34,085 nucleotides of DNA from NCBI GenBank assembly GCA_017504585.1, contig JAFVQX010000198.1:1-34085 (forward strand). The letters run 5' to 3'. The stretch comes from Lentisphaeria bacterium (GTDB lineage Bacteria; Verrucomicrobiota; Lentisphaeria; Victivallales; Victivallaceae). The position numbers and the translations under genes are program-made. Shown here in pieces: positions 16,012 through 23,808 of the stretch. The notes beneath the pieces are model-generated. The model did no database searches. It saw only the letters and a list, made by a program, of their open reading frames with translations, and was not told where the DNA came from. Position 1 is the first letter of the stretch. Every line of letters begins with the position of its first letter.

Positions 16012-16962
16012 ATGCACAAACATTACGTTTTCGGTCCGGTGGCATCCCGCCGGCTGGGTATTTCGCTGGGGGTGGATCCCATCCGGCAGAAGTGCTGTAC
16101 CCTCGATTGCGTATATTGCGAAGCCGGCAAAACCGTGGAACTTACCTGCCAGCGCCGGAATTTTGCCCCGCTGGAGATGATCCAAGCCGAACTTGCTGAC
16201 GCTTTGAAAGAGGCCCCCCGGCTTGATTATATAACTTTTTCCGGTACCGGCGAACCCACTTTGTACCTGCCGCTGGCAGAACTGGCGCAATGGATAAAAA
16301 CCAATTATCCGGCATACAAGATCTGTCTTTTGACCAACGGCACATTGCTCCACGACCCCGAAGTGCGGAAAGTTCTGGAGTTTGTGGATCTGGCAATGCC
16401 CAATTTTGACGCTTCCAACGACGAAGAACTGGCGATCATCAACCGCCCCGCAGCCGGAATAACGGTTGAATCTATCGCCGACGGCATCCGCAGCGCCTGC
16501 CGGGAGTACCCGGGCAAGATAGCGCTGGAACTTTTTATCGTGCCGGGGGTGAATGACGATCAAACCAGCATCAGCCGTTTTGCCGGATATATAAAAAGTT
16601 TTGCCGGGCTCCGGAGCGTACAGCTCAACACCCTCGACCGCCCCGGTGTGGAAGAGTGGGTAAAACCCGCCCCGGCAGAAACAATCCGCAAATTTATTGC
16701 CGCGCTGGAAAGTATCGTGCCGGTGGAAGCCGTGGGCAGATACCGTTTCCGCAGCTATGCTTTGCGGGAAGATGTGGTTTTGCAGGAGCTCGATCACGAT
16801 CTGCTGGAGCTTTTGCGCCGCCGGAGCGCCACGGCCGAGGATATAGCTCTGACACTGAAAATATCGCCGGAAAAAGCCCGGGAACGCGCCGAAGAACTGC
16901 TCAAAGGCGGTATGCTTTGCGCCGAAAAGATGGAACGGGGGATTTTTTACTCCGCAGTATAA
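16012..16962 (+). CDS. Radical SAM protein of the COG0731 (wyosine synthase-like) group
   Basis: The 316-residue protein begins with HYVFGPVASRRLGISLGVD, the start typical of COG0731-type radical SAM proteins. It has a cluster motif C29-TLD-C33-VY-C36 that binds the 4Fe-4S cluster, followed by TFSGTGEPTL (75-84) for SAM binding and LLTNGTLL. The last 70 residues resemble a winged helix (LLRRRSATAEDIALTLKISPEKARERAEELL), unusual for the TYW1-type tRNA enzymes, so the substrate is not known. The ATG at 16012 (GGAGA 8-9 nt upstream) was preferred to 15997, which would place that site inside the gene. It shares its promoter region with the WecA-like gene, and mreC follows from its own promoter. 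Confidence 0.8.
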   Translation: MHKHYVFGPVASRRLGISLGVDPIRQKCCTLDCVYCEAGKTVELTCQRRNFAPLEMIQAELADALKEAPRLDYITFSGTGEPTLYLPLAELAQWIKTNYPAYKICLLTNGTLLHDPEVRKVLEFVDLAMPNFDASNDEELAIINRPAAGITVESIADGIRSACREYPGKIALELFIVPGVNDDQTSISRFAGYIKSFAGLRSVQLNTLDRPGVEEWVKPAPAETIRKFIAALESIVPVEAVGRYRFRSYALREDVVLQELDHDLLELLRRRSATAEDIALTLKISPEKARERAEELLKGGMLCAEKMERGIFYSAV

Positions 16963-16970
16963 GCAGAAAG

Positions 16971-16999
16971 TTGCAAAAACCGCGTTACCGCGTTATATT
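16971..16999 (+). promoter_or_regulatory. Promoter of the mreCD-PBP2 operon
   Basis: TTGCAA (16971-16976), a 17-nt spacer and TATATT (16994-16999). The predicted start is near 17006, with AAGG before the ATG at 17028. The spacer holds an 8-bp direct repeat, CCGCGTTA twice in tandem, ending inside the -10: a possible regulator site. Confidence 0.6.
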
Positions 17000-17027
17000 A
17001 CAACTTGTATTTCAAGGTATTCAGACA

Positions 17028-17954
17028 ATGCGCAGCAAGAAAAACACAAATTCAGAAAAAAGACACGTTTCCGGCAGCCCTACCGCTGTGACCCGGCATC
17101 TGGCGTGGTATCTGGGCATTCCGCTGGTGTTGCTCTTTTGTATTTTTGCGCCGTGGCAGCGGACGGTGAACAACTTTTTTGCCCCCTATTTATCGCTGAA
17201 CAATGCCGCCGGCAGCCTTCTGGCGGATCAGACCATGAAACTCCGCAGCCGCAGCGCTCTGGCAGAAGAAGTGGAAAAATTGCGCAAACAAAATCTGGAA
17301 CTTATTATGCAAAACGATCAGAACAAACGTTTTGCCCGCGAAAACCGCCAGCTGCGCGCCATGCTCGATCTGCCCGTTGCCCCCGGCTACGATCACGTTG
17401 CCTGCGATATTGTTTTGCGCGACCCGTGGATGTGGGAAAGCGGCTTTACCATCAACCGGGGCAGCCGCGACGGTATGCAGGAAGGTCTGGCAGTGATCGC
17501 ACCGGTGCCGGACAAAAGCGGCAAAGCTGTATTGCTGGGGGTGATCGAAAGCGTCAACAAATATTCTGCCCACGTTATAAGTGTGCTTAATCCGGAATTC
17601 CGGATCTCGGTATGGCTGCCGGAGTCCGGGGCGGTGGGGTTTCTCAATGCCGGTACTGTGGAAAAGACTTCCAGCGGCACCGCGGCGGTGGGATTTCTGC
17701 CGGCAAACCGGACTTTTGTCCTTAACGAGTTGATCTACACCACCGGGTTCGAAGCGGCGATCCCCGCCGGGTTGTGGCTGGGCAGTCTGGAAAGTATCGC
17801 TCCGGCATCGCTGCCTTTCGGCAACCGGCTTTACCGGCACGGTGCCATGCGTCCTGCCGGAGATCTGGAGCGGCTGCGCAGCGTGATCGTGGCCCGGATC
17901 AAAAAAACTCCCGGCACCGGACAGACCGGCAAAGCGGATAAAAAAGCACAATGA
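17028..17954 (+). CDS. mreC: Rod-shape-determining protein MreC
   Basis: MreC is the periplasmic scaffold of the elongasome, linking MreB and MreD to PBP2. The 308-residue protein has a short cytoplasmic N-terminus, one membrane segment (about 25-41, HLAWYLGIPLVLLFCIF), a coiled coil (about 65-112), and the beta-domain with INRGSRDGMQEGLAVI, GVIESVNKYSAHV and a late TTGFEAAIPAGLWLG. The frame stays open upstream into the radical SAM gene, but only the ATG at 17028 gives a proper MreC. It overlaps mreD by ATGA. mreB is not adjacent, so it must be elsewhere. Confidence 0.93.
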   Translation: MRSKKNTNSEKRHVSGSPTAVTRHLAWYLGIPLVLLFCIFAPWQRTVNNFFAPYLSLNNAAGSLLADQTMKLRSRSALAEEVEKLRKQNLELIMQNDQNKRFARENRQLRAMLDLPVAPGYDHVACDIVLRDPWMWESGFTINRGSRDGMQEGLAVIAPVPDKSGKAVLLGVIESVNKYSAHVISVLNPEFRISVWLPESGAVGFLNAGTVEKTSSGTAAVGFLPANRTFVLNELIYTTGFEAAIPAGLWLGSLESIAPASLPFGNRLYRHGAMRPAGDLERLRSVIVARIKKTPGTGQTGKADKKAQ

Positions 17955-18478
17955 ACAAACTTGTTTTCACACTTTTTACCGGATTTATCACCCTCTATTG
18001 TCAGCTTATTCTGGGCAATCTGGGGTGGTATCTGCCGTTGGGGCTGCTGGGGGCGCTCTACATAGCGCTGGCATTCGGCAAAAGCTGGGGGATCGTGGCG
18101 GCGCTGCTGACGGGCATGACTCTTGCGCTGCTTTACGGCAATGCGTGGAACATGCTCAATATCATAACATTTCCGCTGCTGGCGGGTTTTTCCAGCTGGT
18201 GGATCGAGCATCATGACGAAGATATAAATCTCAAATTCTACTTCCCCGGAGTGCTGGCTGGCGTACTGGCGGCATTCCCGGCGCTGGCACAGGAGCTTTT
18301 TTACTGGGGCGAATGGGGGAATTTTTCGCAGTCGATACTTTTTACGCTGCTGCGGATGCTCTGGTGCGCGGTGGTTTCCGGAGTGCTTTTTGAGGCAATA
18401 CTTTTTGCGGGCGAAGCCGCCACGCTTTATCTGGGGCTGCCCCGTTTTCTCACCCGGAAAGGTAACCGGCAGCGATGA
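17951..18478 (+). CDS. mreD: Rod-shape-determining protein MreD
   Basis: MreD is the small polytopic membrane protein of the elongasome. The 175-residue product is almost wholly hydrophobic with five or six predicted membrane spans (for example residues 5-22, 27-45, 50-64, 93-115, 127-147). Sequence motifs are weak in this family, so the call rests on length, topology and its place between mreC and PBP2, with ATGA overlaps on both sides. Those overlaps imply coupled translation of the three proteins. Confidence 0.85.
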   Translation: MNKLVFTLFTGFITLYCQLILGNLGWYLPLGLLGALYIALAFGKSWGIVAALLTGMTLALLYGNAWNMLNIITFPLLAGFSSWWIEHHDEDINLKFYFPGVLAGVLAAFPALAQELFYWGEWGNFSQSILFTLLRMLWCAVVSGVLFEAILFAGEAATLYLGLPRFLTRKGNRQR

Positions 18479-20286
18479 ACAAACTCAACAGTTTCCGGGC
18501 GCGGCTGCTGATCGTGGCGCTGCTGATGCTTGCGGGGATCTCGGTACTGGTTTTCAAACTCTGGTACGAACAGATCCACTTCGGCGAGCGTTACCGCAAA
18601 TCCATTACCCGTCAATCGGTGCGCCGGGTGCGGCTGCCGGGACTGCGGGGCAGGATCTTTACCTCGGATTATCTGCTGCTGGCGGACAATGCCCCAAGCT
18701 ACAATCTGGTATTTTATCTGCAGGAAATGCGCCGCAACTCACGCAAAAAAACCATCGAAAATATTAAAAATATCGCGCAAAAGCTCGCTTTCGAGCTGAA
18801 CCGCCCCGACTCGCTGACCGAAAAAGCCATCCGGCGGCATATCATCACCTCCCCCGGATTGCCATTGGTGCTTTACAAAAATCTCTCCGGCATCGAGCTG
18901 GCAAGAAGCTATCAGCTTATGCCCCAAATGCCGGGGGTGGGTATCGAAGTGGAGCCGGTGCGCCACCATCCGCAAAAAGATCTTGCCTCGCTGATAATCG
19001 GCTTTACCCGGCCGGAAACCGCCAGCGAAGCTCTTGACCGCAAAGATTACGCCTATTACCGCCCCGACTACGAGGGCAAAAGCGGTGTGGAAAAAGCCTT
19101 TGACAATATTGCCGGCAATCAAAGTACTCCCGGGTTGCACGGATACCCCGGCTTTGAGCTTATGCAGGTGGATCATCTGGGTTATGTCAACGCCCGGCAG
19201 CTGGATTATCTGGCGCCCCAGACCGGCAGCAACATAGTCCTGACTCTGGATTCGCGGGCACAGATACTGGGCGAAAAACTTATGAAAAACAAACGCGGTT
19301 CGCTGGTACTGCTCAATGCCGACACCGGCGAAGTGCTGGCGCTGGTTTCCAGCCCCCAGCTGGATATATCGCGCACCACGCCATCGTGGAGCCGGGGCTA
19401 TTACCGGGAATTGCTCAACGACCCCTTTCTGCCCATGTTCAACCGGGCGATCAACGGCCGCTATATGCCCGGGAGCATCGTTAAACCCCTTGCCGCATTG
19501 GCAGCTTTAAAAGCCGGTTTTTCTGCCGACCGGCTCGTGGAGTGCGATGGCAGAAGCATCATTCAGGGCGCCCGTATATCGTGCGCCAACCGCTACGGTC
19601 ATGGCAAATTGGATATGCTGGGCGCCATTGAGCGGTCATGCAACGATTATTTTATCGAAATGGGTCAGGAGCTGGGCGCAGAAAAACTTGCCGCCATGTA
19701 TGCCGATGCCGGTATCGGCAGCTCTCCGGGGCTGGAGATCGGCGGGACCCGGGGGCTGAACCCGTCGGAACGGATCGATTCTGCCAGATACAAGTGGCGC
19801 AAATATGATACAGCCAACATCTCCATCGGTCAGGGCATGATTTTGGTTTCGCCCCTGCAAGCGGCACGTTTTACGGCGGCGCTCGCCAACGGCGGCAAAC
19901 TTATGGATACATATCTCTTAAAAGAGGTTTACGACGATAAGGGCAAACTGCTCTTTGCCAACCGTCCCCGGCTGGCAAAACAATGGTCTTTGCCCAAAGG
20001 CGCGCTGGAACTGGTACTGCAAGGCATGTTTCAGGTGGTCAATTCCCCCCAGGGCAGCGGCAAAAGCGCCCAAAGCGACACCCTTGCCATTTACGGCAAG
20101 ACCGGCACCGCCGAAGTCGATACCCGCAACGGCAGAATAAACAACACATGGTTTATCTGTTTTACCGAAAAACGCAACACCCGTTACGCTCTTGCCGTGC
20201 TGGTGGAAGAGGGCCGTTCCGGCGGCAGGAATTGTGCGCCGCTGGCAAAAGAATTTCTGGAAAAATATTTGAAAAGCGAGTTGTGA
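18475..20286 (+). CDS. mrdA: Penicillin-binding protein 2 (elongation-specific transpeptidase)
   Basis: PBP2 cross-links peptidoglycan during side-wall growth. The 603-residue protein has an N-terminal membrane anchor (about 9-29), the pedestal domain with RGRIFTSDYLLLADN, and the transpeptidase domain with SIVK (S334-K337), SCN (388-390) and KTG (542-544). The GYPGFELMQVD segment is also typical of class B enzymes of this group. RodA, usually the next gene in rod operons, is absent here; an SDR gene begins 1 nt after the stop. It should be beta-lactam sensitive through S334 by family knowledge. Confidence 0.93.
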   Translation: MNKLNSFRARLLIVALLMLAGISVLVFKLWYEQIHFGERYRKSITRQSVRRVRLPGLRGRIFTSDYLLLADNAPSYNLVFYLQEMRRNSRKKTIENIKNIAQKLAFELNRPDSLTEKAIRRHIITSPGLPLVLYKNLSGIELARSYQLMPQMPGVGIEVEPVRHHPQKDLASLIIGFTRPETASEALDRKDYAYYRPDYEGKSGVEKAFDNIAGNQSTPGLHGYPGFELMQVDHLGYVNARQLDYLAPQTGSNIVLTLDSRAQILGEKLMKNKRGSLVLLNADTGEVLALVSSPQLDISRTTPSWSRGYYRELLNDPFLPMFNRAINGRYMPGSIVKPLAALAALKAGFSADRLVECDGRSIIQGARISCANRYGHGKLDMLGAIERSCNDYFIEMGQELGAEKLAAMYADAGIGSSPGLEIGGTRGLNPSERIDSARYKWRKYDTANISIGQGMILVSPLQAARFTAALANGGKLMDTYLLKEVYDDKGKLLFANRPRLAKQWSLPKGALELVLQGMFQVVNSPQGSGKSAQSDTLAIYGKTGTAEVDTRNGRINNTWFICFTEKRNTRYALAVLVEEGRSGGRNCAPLAKEFLEKYLKSEL

Positions 20287-20287
20287 T

Positions 20288-21034
20288 ATGCCCAAAAAAG
20301 TTCTTATAACCGGCGGCGGCAAACGCATCGGTGCGGCACTGGCAAAAGCCTTTGCCCGAAACGACTGGCTCCTTACGCTGCATGTAAACAACTCTCTTGC
20401 CGAAGCCATGGAGTTGATAAACACGCTGAAAAACCCCGGACTGCACCAAGTTACTCAATGCGATTTCAGCGACCAAACCAAGCGCCGGGAGTGGCTGCAA
20501 ACGCTGGGCAAGTTCGATCTGATCATCTGCAACGCCAGCTGCTACCGTCTGACCGGGCGCGATGAAACAGAAACATTGGAAAACCGTCAGCGCTACTGGC
20601 AGGTAAATTATCACTCGGTGCTGGAACTTATAGAGCTGCAGTACAAAAATCTGCCCTCCGATCTGCCGGCATCGGCATTGATCATGCTGGATTGCGATGT
20701 ATTGACTTCTTCCGGCGGCATAAAAGAGTTTACAGAACCGCCGCCGGGGGTGGACAGCTATCTGGCAAGCCGCATTGCCCTTGCCCGCCGTGTGCCGGAG
20801 CTGGCAAGAAACTTTGCCCCCCATCTGCGGATAAATGCGATCGCTCCCGGCCCGGTACTCCCCCCGGCAGATTGCACCACCGGCGGCATGACCGTGATTC
20901 TGGATAGAGTACCCATGCACCAGCCGGTCATGGTGCAGGATATAGTAAATACCGCACTTTACCTTGCGCAGACACCTTCCATGACCGGCAACATAATCGC
21001 CGTAGATGGCGGAATGCATCTGGGCGTAAAATAA
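20288..21034 (+). CDS. SDR-family oxidoreductase, pteridine-reductase-like, with altered active site
   Basis: This 248-residue classical short-chain dehydrogenase has the dinucleotide motif TGGGKRIG (8-15), whose KR favours NADPH, then NAS (82-84), NAIAPGP and the C-terminal MTGNIIAVDGG. The general pattern resembles pteridine reductases and FolM-type dihydromonapterin reductases. At the active site the usual YxxxK reads Y158-LAS-R162, so the catalytic lysine is an arginine. A proton-relay change is expected, but activity may persist. It starts 1 nt after PBP2, so it is the last gene of the mreCD operon, although no functional link is known. It is followed by the R1 repeat region. Confidence 0.75.
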   Translation: MPKKVLITGGGKRIGAALAKAFARNDWLLTLHVNNSLAEAMELINTLKNPGLHQVTQCDFSDQTKRREWLQTLGKFDLIICNASCYRLTGRDETETLENRQRYWQVNYHSVLELIELQYKNLPSDLPASALIMLDCDVLTSSGGIKEFTEPPPGVDSYLASRIALARRVPELARNFAPHLRINAIAPGPVLPPADCTTGGMTVILDRVPMHQPVMVQDIVNTALYLAQTPSMTGNIIAVDGGMHLGVK

Positions 21035-21079
21035 CCAAACCGGTTTTACCGTGCCGCCAACCGGTGCGGCATTGTGCGT

Positions 21080-21125
21080 GGCGGCTGGCTTGTCCTCCGT
21101 AGCCTCCGGCGTAGGAGGATGCCGC
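21080..21125 (+). repeat. 46-bp repeat, copy 1
   Basis: This block is identical, as its reverse complement, to 28826-28871, 7.7 kb away. It contains opposed TCCTCC and GGAGGA segments that can form an imperfect hairpin. Confidence 0.9.
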
Positions 21126-21164
21126 TGTACTCCGCATTCGCGGGCGATAGTGTGCGTGGCGGCT

Positions 21165-21200
21165 GTCGGACAGGTCGGACAGGTCGGACAGGTCGGACTG
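21165..21200 (+). repeat. Four tandem 9-bp units GTCGGACNG
   Basis: GTCGGACAG occurs three times and GTCGGACTG once, in exact 9-bp phase. The same unit occurs as two sets of three in R2 on the other strand (29243-29269 and 29310-29336). Confidence 0.9.
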
Positions 21201-21308
21201 GCATTGCCGCCTTACTGTTGCAACATTGTGTGTATGCCGCGTGGCATTACCCGGCGTATAGCTCGCCGGAGCGGAGCGTCTACCGGCTGCAGCGGGCTTT
21301 GCCCGCTT

Positions 21309-21348
21309 CCGTTAATTACCGTTATCTACCGTTATTTCCCGTTCAACA
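21309..21348 (+). repeat. Decamer array, four 10-bp units
   Basis: Units CCGTTAATTA, CCGTTATCTA, CCGTTATTTC and CCGTTCAACA are in strict 10-bp phase right after the GCGGGC hairpin. They are nearly the same sequence as the R3 units (reverse complement of ACGGTAATTA and relatives) and occupy the same place in the module order as the CCCATA-type array in R2. Confidence 0.85.
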
Positions 21349-21433
21349 TCGCGCGGACTTACAGGCGTGCGCACCACGACAGTATATAGTATGCCGTATA
21401 TCGTATGGGGTTATGGGGCAGCTTTGCGGACTG

Positions 21434-22810
21434 TTATTTTTTCCGCAGTCTGGCAACGAACATGGAGTCGCTGTTGTCCCGGGCGCCGCTGATTTTCAGC
21501 ATTCCGCTGGTGAGGTCGCCGGTCAGGGGATCAGCGAAACTTTCCAGAACAAATTCGCTGTGACGCCGGAGAAAATCGGCGATCATTGCCGAGTTTTCGC
21601 TTTCAAAGACACTGCATGTGGCGTAAACCAGTACGCCGCCCGGGCGGAGGGCGGGCAGGACATTTTCCAATACATTTTTTTGGATAAGGTTGATCTTTTC
21701 CACTTCATCGGGGGTGGATGACCAACGGCCGTCGGGGTTGCGCCGCCATACTCCGGAACAGCTGCACGGCGCGTCGATCAATATGCCGTCAAAACTGCCG
21801 CTTTTGCGGGGCGGAACTTTATTGCCGTCCCACGGACGGGTTTCGATATTGGGAAAACCGCTGCGGCGGGCGCGTTTTTTCAAATCTTCCAGCTTATAGG
21901 CGCGTATGTCGCCGGCTACGACTTTGCCGGTGCGTTCCATAAGTTCTGCCAGTGCCAGAGTTTTGCCGCCGGCACCGGCACAGCAATCCCACCAGCGTTC
22001 GCTCCGCCGTGGAGCGCACACTTGCGCAATGACTTGCGAGGCAAGATCCTGTACTTCGATGCGTCCGGCGCGGTAGGCTTCCAGCGTATACAAATTCACG
22101 CTGCCGGCAGTTACTGCCAGCGCTTGCGGCAGCCGGGGGTGGCGTTTTACGGTCAAACCGGCTCCGGTCAGTTCGCAGATGACTTGCGCCGGGTCGGCAT
22201 TCTGTATCCGCAGCCACAGCGGCGGCCGTGCCGAAAGCATTTGATAATATGCCTTCTGATCGGGCATAGTCTGCAGCAGTTCCAAGCTCCACTCCGCTTG
22301 CAGAGCTTCCCACGCCGGTTCGGTGGCGGGATCTGCTTTGCAGTGCCGGGCAAACTCCATGAAACGGCTGCGGAGTCTTTCCGGATCGGCGGCAATTTCC
22401 GGATCGGGCGCCGGTATGGAGGGCAATTCAAACTCTCTGGTCAGCAGATGGTGTGCTGCTTCGGGCGGAAGATTTTCCAACTGCCACGCTCCAGCCAGGA
22501 GCATGGCTGCGGTGCGTCCGGCAAGCTGACGGCTTCTGCCCGCAGCCAGTGCGGCGCACTCCTCTTCGGTCAGCAGCAGCTTCAGCCAACCGTAAAAGCG
22601 GAAAAATGCAAAAATACTTTCGCTGAAAAGCCGCCGGTCGCGGGAGCCGAAACAGCGGTTCTCCCGCCAATAGCTGCTTAAAAACCGGTCAAGGGCACGT
22701 TTTTCGGCAAAAACAGCCGTTACCGCAAGGTCAAAAATATTCCGCAGATTACGCAGTTGCGTATAGAGCCGCTTATCCTGATTGGCAGTCGCCGCCGAAG
22801 GTTTTTTCAT
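21434..22810 (-). CDS. RsmB-like RNA (cytosine-C5)-methyltransferase, second copy
   Basis: The 458-residue protein has an N-terminal NusB-like helical region (about 20-125, with FGSRDRRLFSESIFAFFRF), a variable linker and a C-terminal Rossmann methyltransferase domain. SAM binding is at CCAGAGGK (276-283), the motif IV cysteine is in DAPCSCSG (C349), and the nucleophile is in YATCS (C399). It is an rRNA or tRNA m5C methyltransferase by family. It differs considerably from RsmB at 4318-5601, so the two probably modify different sites. Its start lies 7 nt after the ybbR stop, so it is in an operon with recJ-cdaA-ybbR, and its 3' end adjoins the R1 repeats. Confidence 0.85.
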   Translation of the reverse strand: MKKPSAATANQDKRLYTQLRNLRNIFDLAVTAVFAEKRALDRFLSSYWRENRCFGSRDRRLFSESIFAFFRFYGWLKLLLTEEECAALAAGRSRQLAGRTAAMLLAGAWQLENLPPEAAHHLLTREFELPSIPAPDPEIAADPERLRSRFMEFARHCKADPATEPAWEALQAEWSLELLQTMPDQKAYYQMLSARPPLWLRIQNADPAQVICELTGAGLTVKRHPRLPQALAVTAGSVNLYTLEAYRAGRIEVQDLASQVIAQVCAPRRSERWWDCCAGAGGKTLALAELMERTGKVVAGDIRAYKLEDLKKRARRSGFPNIETRPWDGNKVPPRKSGSFDGILIDAPCSCSGVWRRNPDGRWSSTPDEVEKINLIQKNVLENVLPALRPGGVLVYATCSVFESENSAMIADFLRRHSEFVLESFADPLTGDLTSGMLKISGARDNSDSMFVARLRKK

Positions 22811-22817
22811 CGTCCGC

Positions 22818-23807
22818 TTACTCCTGCTGGACGGTTACTTTTGCCGTGGCTGGCTGGAATTTCTTTACCGAAAGCCCCGGCGTGGGATTGGTTATGGTTA
22901 TGGAAACCGGCAGATTATAGGTGCCGGGTTTGTCGATCTTATCCAGATTTATGGATGCATTGATTTCCCGGCTGTGCATCCTTGCCAGCGTACCCCGGGG
23001 GCCTCCGGCAATTACGGTCACCGTTTCCGGCTCCAGACTGGTCACCTGAAACTTCCGGGTACGTTCCGCACTTTGGATGATCAGAAGCGGCACGGCGCGG
23101 AAAGTATGAGTGGTCATGGCTTTGACCACTTCCACCTGGGCTTCCACCTCGCTGCGGTCCGCGCGGGTGCCGGGGGGCGTGCGCAAGTTGCAGCGGTATT
23201 CAAAACTGTCGGTCACCTGTTCATCGATGGGTATGGGGGTGGTGAAAATCTCCTGGATTGAATCCAACACCTTTGCCGGACCGCTGATCAGCGCTTTGGC
23301 AGGCACAAATTTGACACTGGCGATCTCGTAATCCTGTGGCAGTTTGCCCAGCGAGTCGTAGCGTGGCCGGATCGGCAGATGTTTGGAGATCACCGGCTCC
23401 AGATCCAGCACCAGATCCCGGGGCGAAATGGATTCGACCTTGACTCCGTAGACCAGACCGCTGATATCTTCCCGCCGCAGCCGCAGCTGATAGGGTTCGC
23501 CGGCAATAAAGCCCTCGCCATTGACTTCGGTGCGGATGCGCAATGCCCCCGGATCGATCTCATCAAGAGCTTTGGCATTGCCGCTTAAAGTTACTTTTAC
23601 CCGGCGGACTGTGTTGTCGCTCAACGCCAGATTGGCGGGCAACTCTATGGTCACCGGCACGCTGGTAAAGCTCTTTTCCCGCTTTTCGCTGGTGCGGGGC
23701 GCGATCGCCAGATAGAGCAGCAGCGCCAGAAACAGCGCCACTAATTTGCGCCAGAAATCCCGGCGGATGAATTCTTTGATGATTTGCCAACGGGTATTTT
23801 CCTGCAT
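22818..23807 (-). CDS. YbbR-domain protein (CdaA regulator, CdaR-like)
   Basis: This 329-residue protein has one N-terminal membrane span (about 19-36, WRKLVALFLALLLYLAIA) followed by extracytoplasmic YbbR beta-domains of about 80-90 residues each, seen as repeating patterns such as VPVTIELPANLAL, LRLRREDISGL and FRAVPLLIIQSAE. In Firmicutes the YbbR protein CdaR binds and regulates the diadenylate cyclase CdaA, and the gene order cdaA-ybbR is the same here. The ATG at 23807 is 1 nt past the cdaA stop and has GGGAGG 9 nt upstream; the earlier GTG at 23825 would include that site in the gene, so it was rejected. glmM, often third in the cluster, is not here. Confidence 0.87.
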   Translation of the reverse strand: MQENTRWQIIKEFIRRDFWRKLVALFLALLLYLAIAPRTSEKREKSFTSVPVTIELPANLALSDNTVRRVKVTLSGNAKALDEIDPGALRIRTEVNGEGFIAGEPYQLRLRREDISGLVYGVKVESISPRDLVLDLEPVISKHLPIRPRYDSLGKLPQDYEIASVKFVPAKALISGPAKVLDSIQEIFTTPIPIDEQVTDSFEYRCNLRTPPGTRADRSEVEAQVEVVKAMTTHTFRAVPLLIIQSAERTRKFQVTSLEPETVTVIAGGPRGTLARMHSREINASINLDKIDKPGTYNLPVSITITNPTPGLSVKKFQPATAKVTVQQE

Positions 23808-23808
23808 A

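Larger units (their letters stand above)
21050..21420. repeat. Mosaic repeat region R1 between convergent genes
   Basis: The roughly 0.4 kb between the SDR gene and the RsmB-like gene (21035-21433) has no credible gene. It is built of modules that recur in R2 (28750-29385) on the opposite strand. They include a 46-bp block at 21080-21125 and CCGCATTCGCGG at 21132-21143. There are four 9-bp units GTCGGACNG at 21165-21200, then a CATTGCCGCCTTACTGTTGC block (21202 onward). A roughly 53-bp block follows at 21243-21295, the hairpin GCGGGC-TTT-GCCCGC at 21292-21306, and four 10-bp units CCGTTANNTN at 21309-21348. All reading frames are low-complexity and unlike any protein family I know. Confidence 0.85.

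Noticed and set aside
21074-21721. A 215-codon frame reading through R1 into the RsmB-like gene
   Set aside because: It is made of repeat-derived low-complexity residues (GRTGRTGRTG) and then runs antisense to a conserved gene. Several frames are open here at once, as expected for GC-rich repeats.
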